From positions 215,473 to 279,472 of the forward strand of contig MGPE01000006.1 in assembly GCA_001797335.1 (NCBI GenBank): a DNA stretch of 64,000 bases. Reading direction: 5' to 3'. This stretch comes from Deltaproteobacteria bacterium GWA2_38_16 (GTDB taxonomy: Bacteria; Bdellovibrionota; JACOXK01; 2-02-FULL-40-11). A program made the position numbers and the translations under genes. This document shows, in pieces, positions 17,772 to 27,252 of the stretch (positions are counted from its first letter, which is position 1; every line of letters begins with the position of its first letter). The notes beneath the pieces were generated by a model that searched no databases, was not told the DNA's origin, and saw only the letters and a list, made by a program, of their open reading frames with translations.

Positions 17772-18692
17772 ATGGCACAAAAAGCGTTGGCACAAAATAT
17801 GCGTAAGAAAAAGAGTGTGAGTCATCACATCCTTTTAGTTGGACTAAAGACAACCCTTTCAAAAGTTGTTCAAAACGGATTACAAGAAGACGATTTTATT
17901 CTTCACGAGGAATTCGATCTTACGAAAGCCTTAAAAGCCATCGCCAGGCTTGATATTTCTTTGGTTGTCTTAGATCAAGATACCTATATCACCGAAGAAA
18001 GCTTAGAATTTTCTAAACGATGTACTTCCGTTATTAGTCATCCTTCCGTCATTTTGCTTACGGAAAATACGTCTATTGATCACCTGCGGCTTCTTTTTCA
18101 ACACAAAGTTCATGATTGTTTGATAAAACCTTTTAAAATGTCTGAGCTCTTTGATTCCATCAAACGAGGGCTCGAATATCGCCAAACCCATATTTATGGA
18201 GTGAAAGATGCCTTGACCGGTCTTTATAATCGATATGCATTTAAAGAAATTCTCCGTCAAGAAATCGAAAGAGCCCAGCGATATGATCGCCACTTGTCTC
18301 TTCTCATGATCGACATTGACCATTTTAAACGTGTTAACGACATGTTTGGTCACCTCATCGGAGACCATATCTTAGAAGAACTTTCCCGCGTTATTCAATC
18401 TGCTTTTAGAAAAACAGACACTATTGCTCGGTTTGGAGGAGAAGAGTTTTCCATTATTCTTCCAGAAACAACCGTTGGTCATGCCACATTGCTTGCTGAA
18501 CGGATTCGCAAAAAAATAGAAGGGCATGATTACTCTCGTTTTATTAAAAAAGAAAGACTTACGGTGAGTATTGGAATTTCAAATTATCACACGCCCGGCA
18601 GAAAAAGCGACATCACTCTTATCCACTCTGCCGACCAGGCTCTGTATACAGCTAAAAAAGAAGGACGCAATAAAGTTGTTCTTTCCCGCTAA
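17772..18692 (+). CDS. Diguanylate cyclase with degenerate receiver domain
   Basis: 306 aa from the ATG at 17772. Residues about 18-130 have a response-regulator fold with D68 and the conserved K119, but the paired acidic residues near the N-terminus are missing (ILLVGLKT), so the receiver may not bind Mg2+ normally. Residues 140-306 form a GGDEF domain with an intact GGEEF (222-226) and an RxxD product-inhibition site five residues before it (R213, D216). It should make c-di-GMP with feedback control. Two DUF2279 genes follow with overlapping ends. Confidence 0.88.
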   Translation: MAQKALAQNMRKKKSVSHHILLVGLKTTLSKVVQNGLQEDDFILHEEFDLTKALKAIARLDISLVVLDQDTYITEESLEFSKRCTSVISHPSVILLTENTSIDHLRLLFQHKVHDCLIKPFKMSELFDSIKRGLEYRQTHIYGVKDALTGLYNRYAFKEILRQEIERAQRYDRHLSLLMIDIDHFKRVNDMFGHLIGDHILEELSRVIQSAFRKTDTIARFGGEEFSIILPETTVGHATLLAERIRKKIEGHDYSRFIKKERLTVSIGISNYHTPGRKSDITLIHSADQALYTAKKEGRNKVVLSR

Positions 18693-19590
18693 AAAATCGG
18701 CATGTGTTGTTATTTCTTTTTATTTTCTTTTAACCATATCATTTCCTCTTTACGCTCAATCCAGCACTCCCCTTCCTTCAGAAACCATTAAAAAAAGTAT
18801 CCCCTACTCTCCGCTCGTAAAATGGACAGCCGTAGGCATTATACCCACTGTTATTTTAAGTTATGGATTTTTAGCATGGTGGAGACACGGTTTTACTAAA
18901 AAATTCTATTTTGATGATAAAGAAGGGTTTTTTGGAGCCAGCAGTTATTCTGGTGGTTCAGATAAAATAGGCCATTTATTTTCAACATATTATTTTTCAA
19001 AAATATTAAATGAATTTCTCTTGAGCTCAGGAGAAAGCAAAGAAAATTCTCTTTTATATAGCACATTAACTGTTGGGATACCTTTTACATTCATAGAAGT
19101 ATTAGATGGATTCATGCCATCATATGGGGCGGGATTATGGGACATGGTTTTTAATGCGGGGGGACTGGCTTTCAATTATGCAGAACAAAAATCTCCCCTA
19201 TTTAATCGCATGTTTAATTTAAGTCTATCCTACTGGCCCAGCGATCAATTTAAAAAAGAATTTAATGACCATTTAAACTTTTCAGAAGATTATAGTGGCA
19301 TGACTTATCATCTTGATTTTAATGTTATGCAATTATTTGATTTTGGAAAATTCAACTTATTAGGTCATCTACCCAACATAAGTGCTTCTTTTCACACAAA
19401 AGGATTTAGACCCAAGGAAGTATATCCCATGCTGGAATATTCTCTGGGATTGGGAATCGATGTGAGTTCATTAATGGATCGATATCCCTTCTGGAAAGAG
19501 GTTTTTTCGAGCATAAAAATTATCCCCATGCTCACTCTTTACAATAAAAAATATTATTATACGACTATCAATGGAGTAAGAAGATTATAA
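18676..19590 (+). CDS. DUF2279-like exported protein, copy 1
   Basis: 304 aa from a TTG at 18676, which has AAGGA upstream, overlaps the GGDEF stop by 17 nt, and begins a Sec signal peptide (MFFPAKKSACVVISFYFLL...YAQ). The core GGSDKIGHLFSTYYFSKI...EVLDGFMPSYGAGLWDMV matches the DUF2279 pattern (DKxGH and DGF...YG...D). It has another hydrophobic segment near residue 55 and probably sits in or at the envelope. Function is unknown. The next gene is a close paralogue, so the pair arose by tandem duplication. Co-transcription with a c-di-GMP synthase hints at envelope or surface control, which is inference. Confidence 0.75.
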   Translation: MFFPAKKSACVVISFYFLLTISFPLYAQSSTPLPSETIKKSIPYSPLVKWTAVGIIPTVILSYGFLAWWRHGFTKKFYFDDKEGFFGASSYSGGSDKIGHLFSTYYFSKILNEFLLSSGESKENSLLYSTLTVGIPFTFIEVLDGFMPSYGAGLWDMVFNAGGLAFNYAEQKSPLFNRMFNLSLSYWPSDQFKKEFNDHLNFSEDYSGMTYHLDFNVMQLFDFGKFNLLGHLPNISASFHTKGFRPKEVYPMLEYSLGLGIDVSSLMDRYPFWKEVFSSIKIIPMLTLYNKKYYYTTINGVRRL

Positions 19591-20489
19591 AATTTATAAA
19601 AAATATTTCATTTTATCTCTTCATCCTTTTTTTCTTTCTTAGCTTTCATAGCCCTCTTTTGGCACAAACAGAAACCACAGCCCTTAAAACTACTCCCTTT
19701 TTAAAATGGACAACGTTAAGTGCTATTCCCGTTGGTCTTTTGGGGCATGGATTTATTGCTTGGTGGCGTCATGGGCTATCCCCAAAATTTAGATTAGATG
19801 AAAAAGAAGGGTTTTTTGGAGCTAGCAGTTACTCTGGAGGATCTGACAAATTAGGCCACCTGTTTGCCAATTGCTTTATTTCAAAATTAACGACCGATGT
19901 TTTGATTTCCGCTGGTGAAAACAAAGACAATGCTCTTTTATATAGCTCACTAGTAACCGGCATATCGTATACTCTGGTAGAGGTATTTGATGGTTTTCTG
20001 CCCAGTTATGGGGCGGGGCTATGGGATATGGTTTTTGATGTTGGGGGTATTGCTTTGAATTTCGCTGAAAAAAAATACCCTACGTTTGATCAGCTCTTTA
20101 ATTTTAGTGCTTCTTATTGGCCAAGCCCAACTTTTATAGACCTACCCACTCACAATAATTTTTCAGAAGATTATAGCGGCATAACGTATTACGCTGATTT
20201 TAATTTCATGCGTCTTATGAATTTTGGAACCTTAAATACCCTGGCTCATTTACCACAATTTAGCCTTGCTTTTCACACCCAAGGGTTTAGTCCTCGTGAA
20301 CAACAGCTCACTACAGAATATTCTTTAGGGCTAGGCATAGATATGGTTCCTCTGATTGAACGGTGGTATAATCGCCCATACTTAAAAGATATTTTTTCAT
20401 CCATCAAAATTATTCCCATGTGGGCACTTTATACTAAAAAATATCACTATATTCGTGATGCCGAAGGCGGCAGGATTAGAAGATTATAG
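19584..20489 (+). CDS. DUF2279-like exported protein, copy 2 (apparent AUU start)
   Basis: 301 aa if it starts at ATT (19584). The frame opens after a stop at 19545, and the first ATG, GTG or TTG is a TTG at 19659, already past the signal peptide. GGAG (19573-19576) stands 7 nt before the ATT and the start overlaps the previous stop by 7 nt. The residues then encoded, IKFIKNISFYLFILFFFL...LLAQ, form a classic Sec signal ending where copy 1's does. The core GGSDKLGHLF...EVFDGFLPSYGAGLWDMV is nearly identical to copy 1. The TTG at 19659 would leave the protein without an export signal. Confidence 0.72.
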   Translation: MIKFIKNISFYLFILFFFLSFHSPLLAQTETTALKTTPFLKWTTLSAIPVGLLGHGFIAWWRHGLSPKFRLDEKEGFFGASSYSGGSDKLGHLFANCFISKLTTDVLISAGENKDNALLYSSLVTGISYTLVEVFDGFLPSYGAGLWDMVFDVGGIALNFAEKKYPTFDQLFNFSASYWPSPTFIDLPTHNNFSEDYSGITYYADFNFMRLMNFGTLNTLAHLPQFSLAFHTQGFSPREQQLTTEYSLGLGIDMVPLIERWYNRPYLKDIFSSIKIIPMWALYTKKYHYIRDAEGGRIRRL

Positions 20490-20496
20490 AGGATAG

Positions 20497-21810
20497 CTAT
20501 TGATGATCGGGTGGAATTTTGACATATGTTTCAATTTTAAAATCATCTATAGCTTCAACTTCGATAACAGGAACTCCATTTTCCTGATCCACAATTTTCC
20601 CTTTCACTCCTATTTCCTCTCCCATTAGAGATAATAATCTGGAGTGCTCTTGAGATCTTAAAATATATTTTGTTTGACCATTTTCTGTAATTTTATATCC
20701 TCCTTTTCGCCCTATAAAACGTCCCCTATCTTCTATCTTTCCAATGGTCACATATTTTCCTTTTTCATCTTCTGATTGAGGAAGTCTTTTCTCTTTCACT
20801 ACTTCATAAGCTTCATTGATATGAATCACAGGCTTAATTCCTTCTTTTTTAAGACCATCTTTTTCCCAAATGTATTTTGCTTGAAAGACAATATTTTTAC
20901 CCAATAATTTATTTAGATTATATTTCTGGCTTTGGATGGGAAATATTTTTTGCCCTTCATATTCTATATAATGAGAGGAGGTCTTACCTAAAAACATACC
21001 CTGGTCTTTTAGAGTTCCCATCCCCGATAGAAAAGGAACACCCAGTTCATTTTTGGCATTATCTAAATGATGAATATATTTATAAAGTTTATTATACCTA
21101 TTTAAATCAATATCAAAAAGTGCTGCTGTGGTTGGATAGCCACGCCATAAAAACTGCCCATCTTGATATTTAATATATTTTTTATGAGGGATATTAGGAT
21201 CATAAATTGTAAAAGTCATACTCTCATCATCCTCTATAAAAACACCATACACCATTACTGCATGATTAATTTCTTTCTTGGTATCAGATATATTGTTATC
21301 GATTTGCAATGTAATAGGCCTGCCTCTCCTAAGCTCTTCAATAAGAGTTTGTGCAATTTTTTTATTGCAGGCTGCATCGCACTGAAGGCCTTGAGACTCA
21401 CTTGTTTCAAAAAATAAAGGAGCACAGGTATTAAATTCATGAAAAAAATCTTTCAATAAACGATCTTGGGATGTTTCTAAAAATTTCTTAAGTATCTTCT
21501 GATGGTTTAAAGATAAATCTTTAATGGAACTCACTCCCCCTATAATCACGGGCACCCCTGAACAACTGGCACTTTCAAGTGCTTGGCTAAGTTCTTCGTC
21601 ATTCAGCGCAGGTAAGTTAGGGTTAAATTGTAAAAGTCCTTGAGCTTCTACAAAAGCAGACATGGCATAGCATTTTCCACCTCCGAAATTATCAAATGCA
21701 ATTTGATCTTCTTCAGGAATTCTGAGCGCTATGATTTCACTTGCAACTGCTTGGGAAAAATTGAGCCATAGAAGCATAACAATTATTTTTTGATAAAAAT
21801 GATTACTCAT
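20497..21810 (-). CDS. Secreted papain-like (C39-like) cysteine peptidase homologue
   Basis: 437 aa from the ATG at 21810, which starts a signal peptide ending QAVAS and overlaps the upstream protease gene by 8 nt. Residues about 40-215 contain GGGKCYAMSAF with a candidate nucleophile C47, then NHAVMVYG with H183 and TIYDPNIP with D204/N206: the Cys-His-Asp order of papain-like peptidases. About 260-435 holds two related beta-rich repeats (GTLKDQGMFLGKTSSHYIEY and IGKIEDRGRFIGRKGGYKIT). The family is not firmly identified. It forms a two-gene operon with a subtilase. Confidence 0.6.
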   Translation of the reverse strand: MSNHFYQKIIVMLLWLNFSQAVASEIIALRIPEEDQIAFDNFGGGKCYAMSAFVEAQGLLQFNPNLPALNDEELSQALESASCSGVPVIIGGVSSIKDLSLNHQKILKKFLETSQDRLLKDFFHEFNTCAPLFFETSESQGLQCDAACNKKIAQTLIEELRRGRPITLQIDNNISDTKKEINHAVMVYGVFIEDDESMTFTIYDPNIPHKKYIKYQDGQFLWRGYPTTAALFDIDLNRYNKLYKYIHHLDNAKNELGVPFLSGMGTLKDQGMFLGKTSSHYIEYEGQKIFPIQSQKYNLNKLLGKNIVFQAKYIWEKDGLKKEGIKPVIHINEAYEVVKEKRLPQSEDEKGKYVTIGKIEDRGRFIGRKGGYKITENGQTKYILRSQEHSRLLSLMGEEIGVKGKIVDQENGVPVIEVEAIDDFKIETYVKIPPDHQ

Positions 21811-24058
21811 ATTTTCTAATAGCTTGATCAATGTGTTGTCCAACCTGAGGATCGTTAATTAAAATTTTTAATGTTTTTAAAGAGTACACAATCGTATGTC
21901 TAAGATAGTCGGGAGCAGTTTTTAATTTTTGAATGAGCGGGCCAACGGCCCTTGGATCTCCAATAGATCCCAAAGCCTCCATTGCATAACTTTGCACCAA
22001 AATATCAGAATCATTGAGACCTCTCACTAAAGGCTCTACAGCTAAAACACCGATTTGTTTTGTGGCTGAAATCAGTTGAAAAGAAATATAAATTTTTCTA
22101 CTTCGAATCCCGTCTATAATAGGATTAAGAGCAGGTTGGCCAATAAGTCCCAACGCTTTCCCTAAACCCCTTATGGTTATTTCCTCTTCATCTGTTCTGT
22201 TTTGGTGATCTTGAAGGCTTTTTAATTTATCTAAAATAGGCTGAACGGCGATAGAACCCATATTCCCTAAAGCATCAATAGCTACTTCTTGAGTGCCATA
22301 GAGTTTATCATGGAGTGCTTCCATGAGATAAGGAATGGTTTGGGGATCTTTTAAATTTCCTAAAGAGGTTAACACAGTCTCTCTTACAGCGCTTTTTTCA
22401 TCGTTCACATGGTGGACCAGCGCTTGGATAACCTGGGGATTATTTTTAAATGTAGATAAAACCTTAGCCGTTATAGTCTGGAAATGGGAAGGGGAATTAT
22501 TGAATATTGAAATCAGTGTATTGGCAGCTTCCTCATCATCGGAAAAATTTCCTAAAGCTAAAATAGCCGCTATTTTTACATCTTCATCTTGTTCTCGATT
22601 AAAAATATCCATGAGTTCAGGAATAAATTTTTTCTCTTTTAAAAAACCTAAAGCCGAAACAGCTTTTTCTCTAACCTTTGGATCTGGATGAGTTATATTT
22701 TGATGAAGTTGATTTATAAATCGCTCCTGACTGATTTCATCTTTACAAAATAAGAGACCTGAAAGGGGAAGGTGGTGATATTCATAAAACTTACAAATTT
22801 CAGATGAATTTTCCGTTAAAAAATAATCCATAAATAATTTTTTGATACTCTCTTCATATTGATCACAATTTTTCGTTTGAGAAAGAGCATCATCAAATGT
22901 TTTTTGAGAGACAAGCTCATCTTTTTGTATTTCAGCATTAACTTTATCTCTCATTTTTTTTAAAATATGTGCACTATTGACAGGAACGGAAGGAATATTT
23001 AAGCGCCCTTCTCGAACATATCGGGCAGCCAAAAGGGCCTTAACCATATTAGGCATGCCCCATCCGGTTTGATGATCAAAACCCGTTGAATTTAAATCAA
23101 AACTTGAAGCTTTTAAAATATTTTTAATTTGTGGCGGAGTAAGATTAGGATTTACTTTTAGCATATTTAAAATAATGCCACTCACCACGGGAGCCGCACC
23201 ACTGGTACCACTAAACCTTCTTCCCTCTAGGGATAACATGTTATAGTCACTGGGTGCTGCAAAATCTGTAGATGCCCCTTGATTAGAAAAAATAGATGAT
23301 CCCAAATAAGGATTTAAAGAGGCAATAGATAAAAGATTATCTACATTAGAAGGATATAAATTTTCTTGGCCAAAGTCATTTCCTGCAGCCCACACCAACG
23401 TTACTTGGCTACTTTTAACTTTTTCCATGAGACGCTGTATTCTAAGCGTATTTGGAGACTTAAAATAAATCATGCTTAAGTTAATGACTCTAGCGTTGTG
23501 ATCTATGGCATCTTCAATGGCATCTGCTACATCCTCATCCCACATGCCATCCACGAGGGGTTCTTTGGCCGAATACACATACATTTGTGCATTTTTAGCT
23601 TCTCCCACAGAGCAGTGATCTTTTGAACACAAAATAGAAGCCACCTGAGTTCCATGACATATTTCTTCCTCATCTGCCCCTTTTTCACAGGTCACATCCA
23701 TTTGTTGAAATGCTTCTCTCTCTTTTGAAATGCCACTATCAATAACAGCTGTTTTAATGACTTCATCTTTTTCATCTGCTGTTAAAAGTGTATCTTTAAG
23801 CTGTGCTCCCACTCGCCACTGAGCCCAATAGGGTTCAAAAATATTTGCTTCTCCTTCAAAGAGGCCGGTCGCACAGGATCTCGGACTAAAGGCTGGATTA
23901 GGAATAAAACACTCATCTAAAGGAGGCGTCATTTGTAACTGATGTTGGACATTGTTAAACAGAAAAAGGGGTTTAAGCAGGCCAAAAGGAATATTTTGAG
24001 CATATCCTATACCCCCATATAATAACATGCCTAATAATATTAAAGCTCTATTCCTCAT
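21803..24058 (-). CDS. Subtilisin-like serine protease fused to HEAT repeats
   Basis: 751 aa with an N-terminal signal (MRNRALILLGMLLYGGIGYAQ). The S8 triad is D107 (AVIDSGI), H135 (CHGTQVAS) and S286 (FSGTSGAAP), with the oxyanion Asn at N227 (AAGNDFG). A cysteine-rich linker (about 400-450) leads to seven or more HEAT/PBS-type helical repeats (about 455-745), such as VREKAVSALGFLKEKKFIPEL and AVRETVLTSLGNLKDPQTIPYL. HEAT repeats bind other proteins and are rare on secreted subtilases. The co-encoded papain-like protein may be a partner or substrate. Confidence 0.85.
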   Translation of the reverse strand: MRNRALILLGMLLYGGIGYAQNIPFGLLKPLFLFNNVQHQLQMTPPLDECFIPNPAFSPRSCATGLFEGEANIFEPYWAQWRVGAQLKDTLLTADEKDEVIKTAVIDSGISKEREAFQQMDVTCEKGADEEEICHGTQVASILCSKDHCSVGEAKNAQMYVYSAKEPLVDGMWDEDVADAIEDAIDHNARVINLSMIYFKSPNTLRIQRLMEKVKSSQVTLVWAAGNDFGQENLYPSNVDNLLSIASLNPYLGSSIFSNQGASTDFAAPSDYNMLSLEGRRFSGTSGAAPVVSGIILNMLKVNPNLTPPQIKNILKASSFDLNSTGFDHQTGWGMPNMVKALLAARYVREGRLNIPSVPVNSAHILKKMRDKVNAEIQKDELVSQKTFDDALSQTKNCDQYEESIKKLFMDYFLTENSSEICKFYEYHHLPLSGLLFCKDEISQERFINQLHQNITHPDPKVREKAVSALGFLKEKKFIPELMDIFNREQDEDVKIAAILALGNFSDDEEAANTLISIFNNSPSHFQTITAKVLSTFKNNPQVIQALVHHVNDEKSAVRETVLTSLGNLKDPQTIPYLMEALHDKLYGTQEVAIDALGNMGSIAVQPILDKLKSLQDHQNRTDEEEITIRGLGKALGLIGQPALNPIIDGIRSRKIYISFQLISATKQIGVLAVEPLVRGLNDSDILVQSYAMEALGSIGDPRAVGPLIQKLKTAPDYLRHTIVYSLKTLKILINDPQVGQHIDQAIRKYE

Positions 24059-24067
24059 CTTTCTTCT

Positions 24068-24095
24068 TATCGGAATAATCCATCTGCCCCTTTAA
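24068..24095 (-). promoter_or_regulatory. Sigma-28-like promoter of the protease operon (tentative)
   Basis: On the minus strand TAAAGGGG (24095-24088) and TCCGATAA (24075-24068) are 12 nt apart, close to the flagellar sigma consensus TAAAGTTT/GCCGATAA. The protease start is 10 nt further at 24058. The same octamer recurs before Tad genes in this window. Confidence 0.4.
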
Positions 24096-24254
24096 GCTAA
24101 AAGCTTATATACGATATAGACGTAGACGGTTGTTTAAAAAATATACATTGTGAAAGAAAAATGAGAGCCCCTAAGCCTTTAATATTCCTTAACTTTAAAC
24201 TTATTTTAATGTGGTCTGTATGTTGCACTATTATAAAGCAAGAGGCCAATAACA

Positions 24255-25121
24255 ATGAAAAAAATATTTTTTTTACCCTTGTTTTTTATTTGTCTTTTAA
24301 CTTTTCAGAGCTTAGCACAGGAATCAAAAGAAGCATCCCCCCCACCTTCTGACCCAGAGCTTTTAAGACTTACCATAAAACCTAACTATGATTGTATCAG
24401 TGGGGCAGGCTGTTCTGGTTCTGTAGAAGAAACTGCAAAAACATTTGCCATTGTTAAAGCTAAAAAAGAAGCTAGTTCTGGTGGTCTTCAAGACAGCAGT
24501 GTTTATCTAGAAAAACATGAATGGAGCAATGGATTTTGGGATGGTGGAAAATATACTTTAAGCAATCATCCCACGGATATTGTAAAAACAGAAAGCAAAA
24601 CAGAACACATTATTACTTATCCTTCTTCTAGTGGCCAACTCACGATTAAATATACTTTGGGTGCATTTAATCCAGAAACAAGAACACAAGATTTTTCTAT
24701 TGAAAACATCGAGGGATTAAAATCTTATAAACAAGAAGGAAAGGTAACTCCAGATCCCATTTCATTTAACTGGAAAATCGTTCAAAAAGAAGATGGTTCT
24801 TTTAAAGTAGTCGATGCAGAAGATCCTTCTTTTGAAATTCACTCTATCATTCTTAAAATTGGCGCTTGGAAAACAGGAATACTCAGTGGAGATGGGGGCG
24901 CCACCCATTTAGAAATTAGCGGGACTAAAGAGACCATAAATGAAGAGGGGCAGACGATTCGAGCTTCTCACGTAAAAAGCCAACCTATTACTCATCATCT
25001 TAAAAAAGTAGAAACTGCTCCAAAAGAAGAAGGTTTGTGTGGCCTAAATCCATTACAAGATATTAAAAACTTAAGTAAATTTTCTACATCTGTTTTAGAT
25101 TTAACCACAAAATTTCTTTAA
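24255..25121 (+). CDS. Secreted protein of unknown function
   Basis: 288 aa with a clear Sec signal (MKKIFFLPLFFICLLTFQSLAQ). The mature part is polar with strand-like alternation and only a few cysteines (CISGAGC near residue 48, one near the C-terminus). No known domain is recognised. An ATG at 24255 has AAGAGG about 8 nt upstream. It is transcribed divergently from the protease operon across a 196-nt gap that holds AT-rich DNA and the tentative protease promoter. Confidence 0.6.
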   Translation: MKKIFFLPLFFICLLTFQSLAQESKEASPPPSDPELLRLTIKPNYDCISGAGCSGSVEETAKTFAIVKAKKEASSGGLQDSSVYLEKHEWSNGFWDGGKYTLSNHPTDIVKTESKTEHIITYPSSSGQLTIKYTLGAFNPETRTQDFSIENIEGLKSYKQEGKVTPDPISFNWKIVQKEDGSFKVVDAEDPSFEIHSIILKIGAWKTGILSGDGGATHLEISGTKETINEEGQTIRASHVKSQPITHHLKKVETAPKEEGLCGLNPLQDIKNLSKFSTSVLDLTTKFL

Positions 25122-25215
25122 CAATTCCCTAGCTCACCTAATATAAAAAGCACTGGATAATTACCTCAAATACCTGTAGAATGTTCTTAATTCCCCTTCC
25201 CATAAAGGTATCGAC

Positions 25216-27252
25216 ATGGACAAAATTACCATGCTCATCGTGGATGATGAGCAATATGTGTTGTCCGCTTTAAAAAGACTTTTTCATTCCCCTAAGTACG
25301 AAGTCTTTTGTGCTCAAGATCCTGCTAATGCCTTAGAATTACTTGAGAAAAATCCTCATATCGGAGTCATTGTTTGTGATCAAAAACTAGGGGAAAATGA
25401 AGGAACCGATTTTTTTGCCAAAACTAAAGCCACCCATCCCGATATTTCCCGGGTTCTTTTGACAGGCTACTTTAATTCCCAAATTGCCCAAAATTCTTTG
25501 CTTAAAGGGGAGGTCTATCGCTTTGTCACAAAACCCTGGAATGATGATGATCTGATGATGACGGTTGAAAACTCTTGGAAGCGCTATGAGCTTTTAAACC
25601 AAAACCGAAAACTGTTAAATCTTATTCGCAGTCAAAATGAGCATCTAAATCACCTTACTCTAAATCTTAAAAATGTGATTGAAAACCGAATTGAACGAAC
25701 GGTACAGTCTCAAAAAGCCATTCGGGCCAAAAAAATACAACTTCAAATTACTCATACCCTTATTAAACGTTTAAGTCGCTGTAAAAATTTAAAAGAAATT
25801 TTCAAAACCGTCCTTATTGAACTTAAAAAATTAATCCCCTTTGATACCGCCAGTATTGTGGTGCAACTAAACCCAAACCAATATTTGCTATTAAATCCAA
25901 AAACACAGGTATATCCCTTCTCTTTAAAAGATCATTCTCTGCTTCAACGTATGTTCCAAAATCCTCTTCCCACCATTTCAACAGAACATTCTTCTTACCC
26001 TTCGGAACTTATTTTTCCTCTCATGGATGAAAATCGTCCCACCCCGATTTGCATGGCTACATTAAGTCTTTTGAGTCACCAAGAGCATGCTTTCTCCGAA
26101 GAAGACATAAAACGCCTTTCAGACATTGCAAGCCCCATTGCCATTGCCATCGAGAAAATGAAACTTTTAGAAATTGTTGAACAAGGATCTCGTCAGTGGG
26201 AATCTACGTTCGACGCCATTAGTGATTTAGCAACCGTTATCGACAAAAATTTTAACCTCATTAAAGCCAATAGAGCCGTTGAAAAAATTACTCATGAAAA
26301 AGTAGAAAAAGTCATTGGGAAAAAATGTTATGAAGTGTTGGCCAATAGAAAAAGCCCCTGCAAAAATTGTCCTGCCTTAGAAAGTCTAAAAACACGCGCT
26401 TTGACCTCTGAAAATGAAATTAAAGATTTTAAAGACAAAGATTATTTTACATGGGCTTTTCCCATGTTAGATCCTAAAAAAGAGGTGAACTCTCTTGTTA
26501 TGTATTATCGGGACCACACAGAATCTTCCCAACTTTTCCGCCAACTGATTCAATCTGAAAAAATGGCTGCCATTGGACATCTGGCCAATTCTTTAGCCCA
26601 TGAACTTAATAACCCTTTGACAGGGATTACGGCCCTATCACAACTCCTCAGTAAAGAATTAGGCCCTCATAATACTTGGTATCCAGACATTCAAGAAATC
26701 GAAAAAGCATCCGTACGATGTAAAAATATTATTGAAAATCTCTTAAATTTTTCTGAAAAAACAAAATCAACCAAAAAATCTTCTGTCTCTCTTAATGAAA
26801 TTATTGAATCCACCCTTCCTCTTATTCAATACTCCTCTACGGCCAAACAAAATATTCGTATTCATAAACACTATGCCAAGGATTTACCTAAAATTAAGGC
26901 CAACACCAATGAACTCCAACAGGTATTTTTTAATTTACTCCTCAATGCCATTCAAGCCATGCCCCAAGGAGGCGTACTCGAAGTTAAAACTCAGTATTTA
27001 GTCGGAAAAGAAGCTCTTCAAATTACCATTACAGACACAGGGGTGGGCATTCCAAAACAAAATCTTTCTAAAATCTTCGACCCTTTTTATACCACCAAAG
27101 AAAAAACTTGTGGCACCGGTCTTGGACTTTCGGTAAGCTATGGCATTATTAAAAATTACGAGGGCGCCATCGGAGTTCAAAGCACTTTAAATAAAGGATC
27201 TACTTTTAAAGTTACTCTGCCTCTGATGACGACCAAGGAGAAAGTCCATTAA
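25216..27252 (+). CDS. Hybrid sensor: receiver-GAF-PAS-histidine kinase
   Basis: 678 aa, no membrane segments, so cytoplasmic. The N-terminal receiver (residues 4-125) has the DDE acidic pair and phospho-acceptor D55; a coiled-coil linker follows; a GAF-like domain (about 180-310), a PAS-like domain with a CxNC pair (about 325-435), then HisKA with H462 (SLAHELNNPLTGI) and HATPase (N box NLLLNAIQAMPQ, G1 DTGVGIP, F box FDPFYTT, G2 GTGLGLS). It likely passes phosphate to the single-domain response regulator two genes on. The stop overlaps the uppP start. Confidence 0.92.
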   Translation: MDKITMLIVDDEQYVLSALKRLFHSPKYEVFCAQDPANALELLEKNPHIGVIVCDQKLGENEGTDFFAKTKATHPDISRVLLTGYFNSQIAQNSLLKGEVYRFVTKPWNDDDLMMTVENSWKRYELLNQNRKLLNLIRSQNEHLNHLTLNLKNVIENRIERTVQSQKAIRAKKIQLQITHTLIKRLSRCKNLKEIFKTVLIELKKLIPFDTASIVVQLNPNQYLLLNPKTQVYPFSLKDHSLLQRMFQNPLPTISTEHSSYPSELIFPLMDENRPTPICMATLSLLSHQEHAFSEEDIKRLSDIASPIAIAIEKMKLLEIVEQGSRQWESTFDAISDLATVIDKNFNLIKANRAVEKITHEKVEKVIGKKCYEVLANRKSPCKNCPALESLKTRALTSENEIKDFKDKDYFTWAFPMLDPKKEVNSLVMYYRDHTESSQLFRQLIQSEKMAAIGHLANSLAHELNNPLTGITALSQLLSKELGPHNTWYPDIQEIEKASVRCKNIIENLLNFSEKTKSTKKSSVSLNEIIESTLPLIQYSSTAKQNIRIHKHYAKDLPKIKANTNELQQVFFNLLLNAIQAMPQGGVLEVKTQYLVGKEALQITITDTGVGIPKQNLSKIFDPFYTTKEKTCGTGLGLSVSYGIIKNYEGAIGVQSTLNKGSTFKVTLPLMTTKEKVH

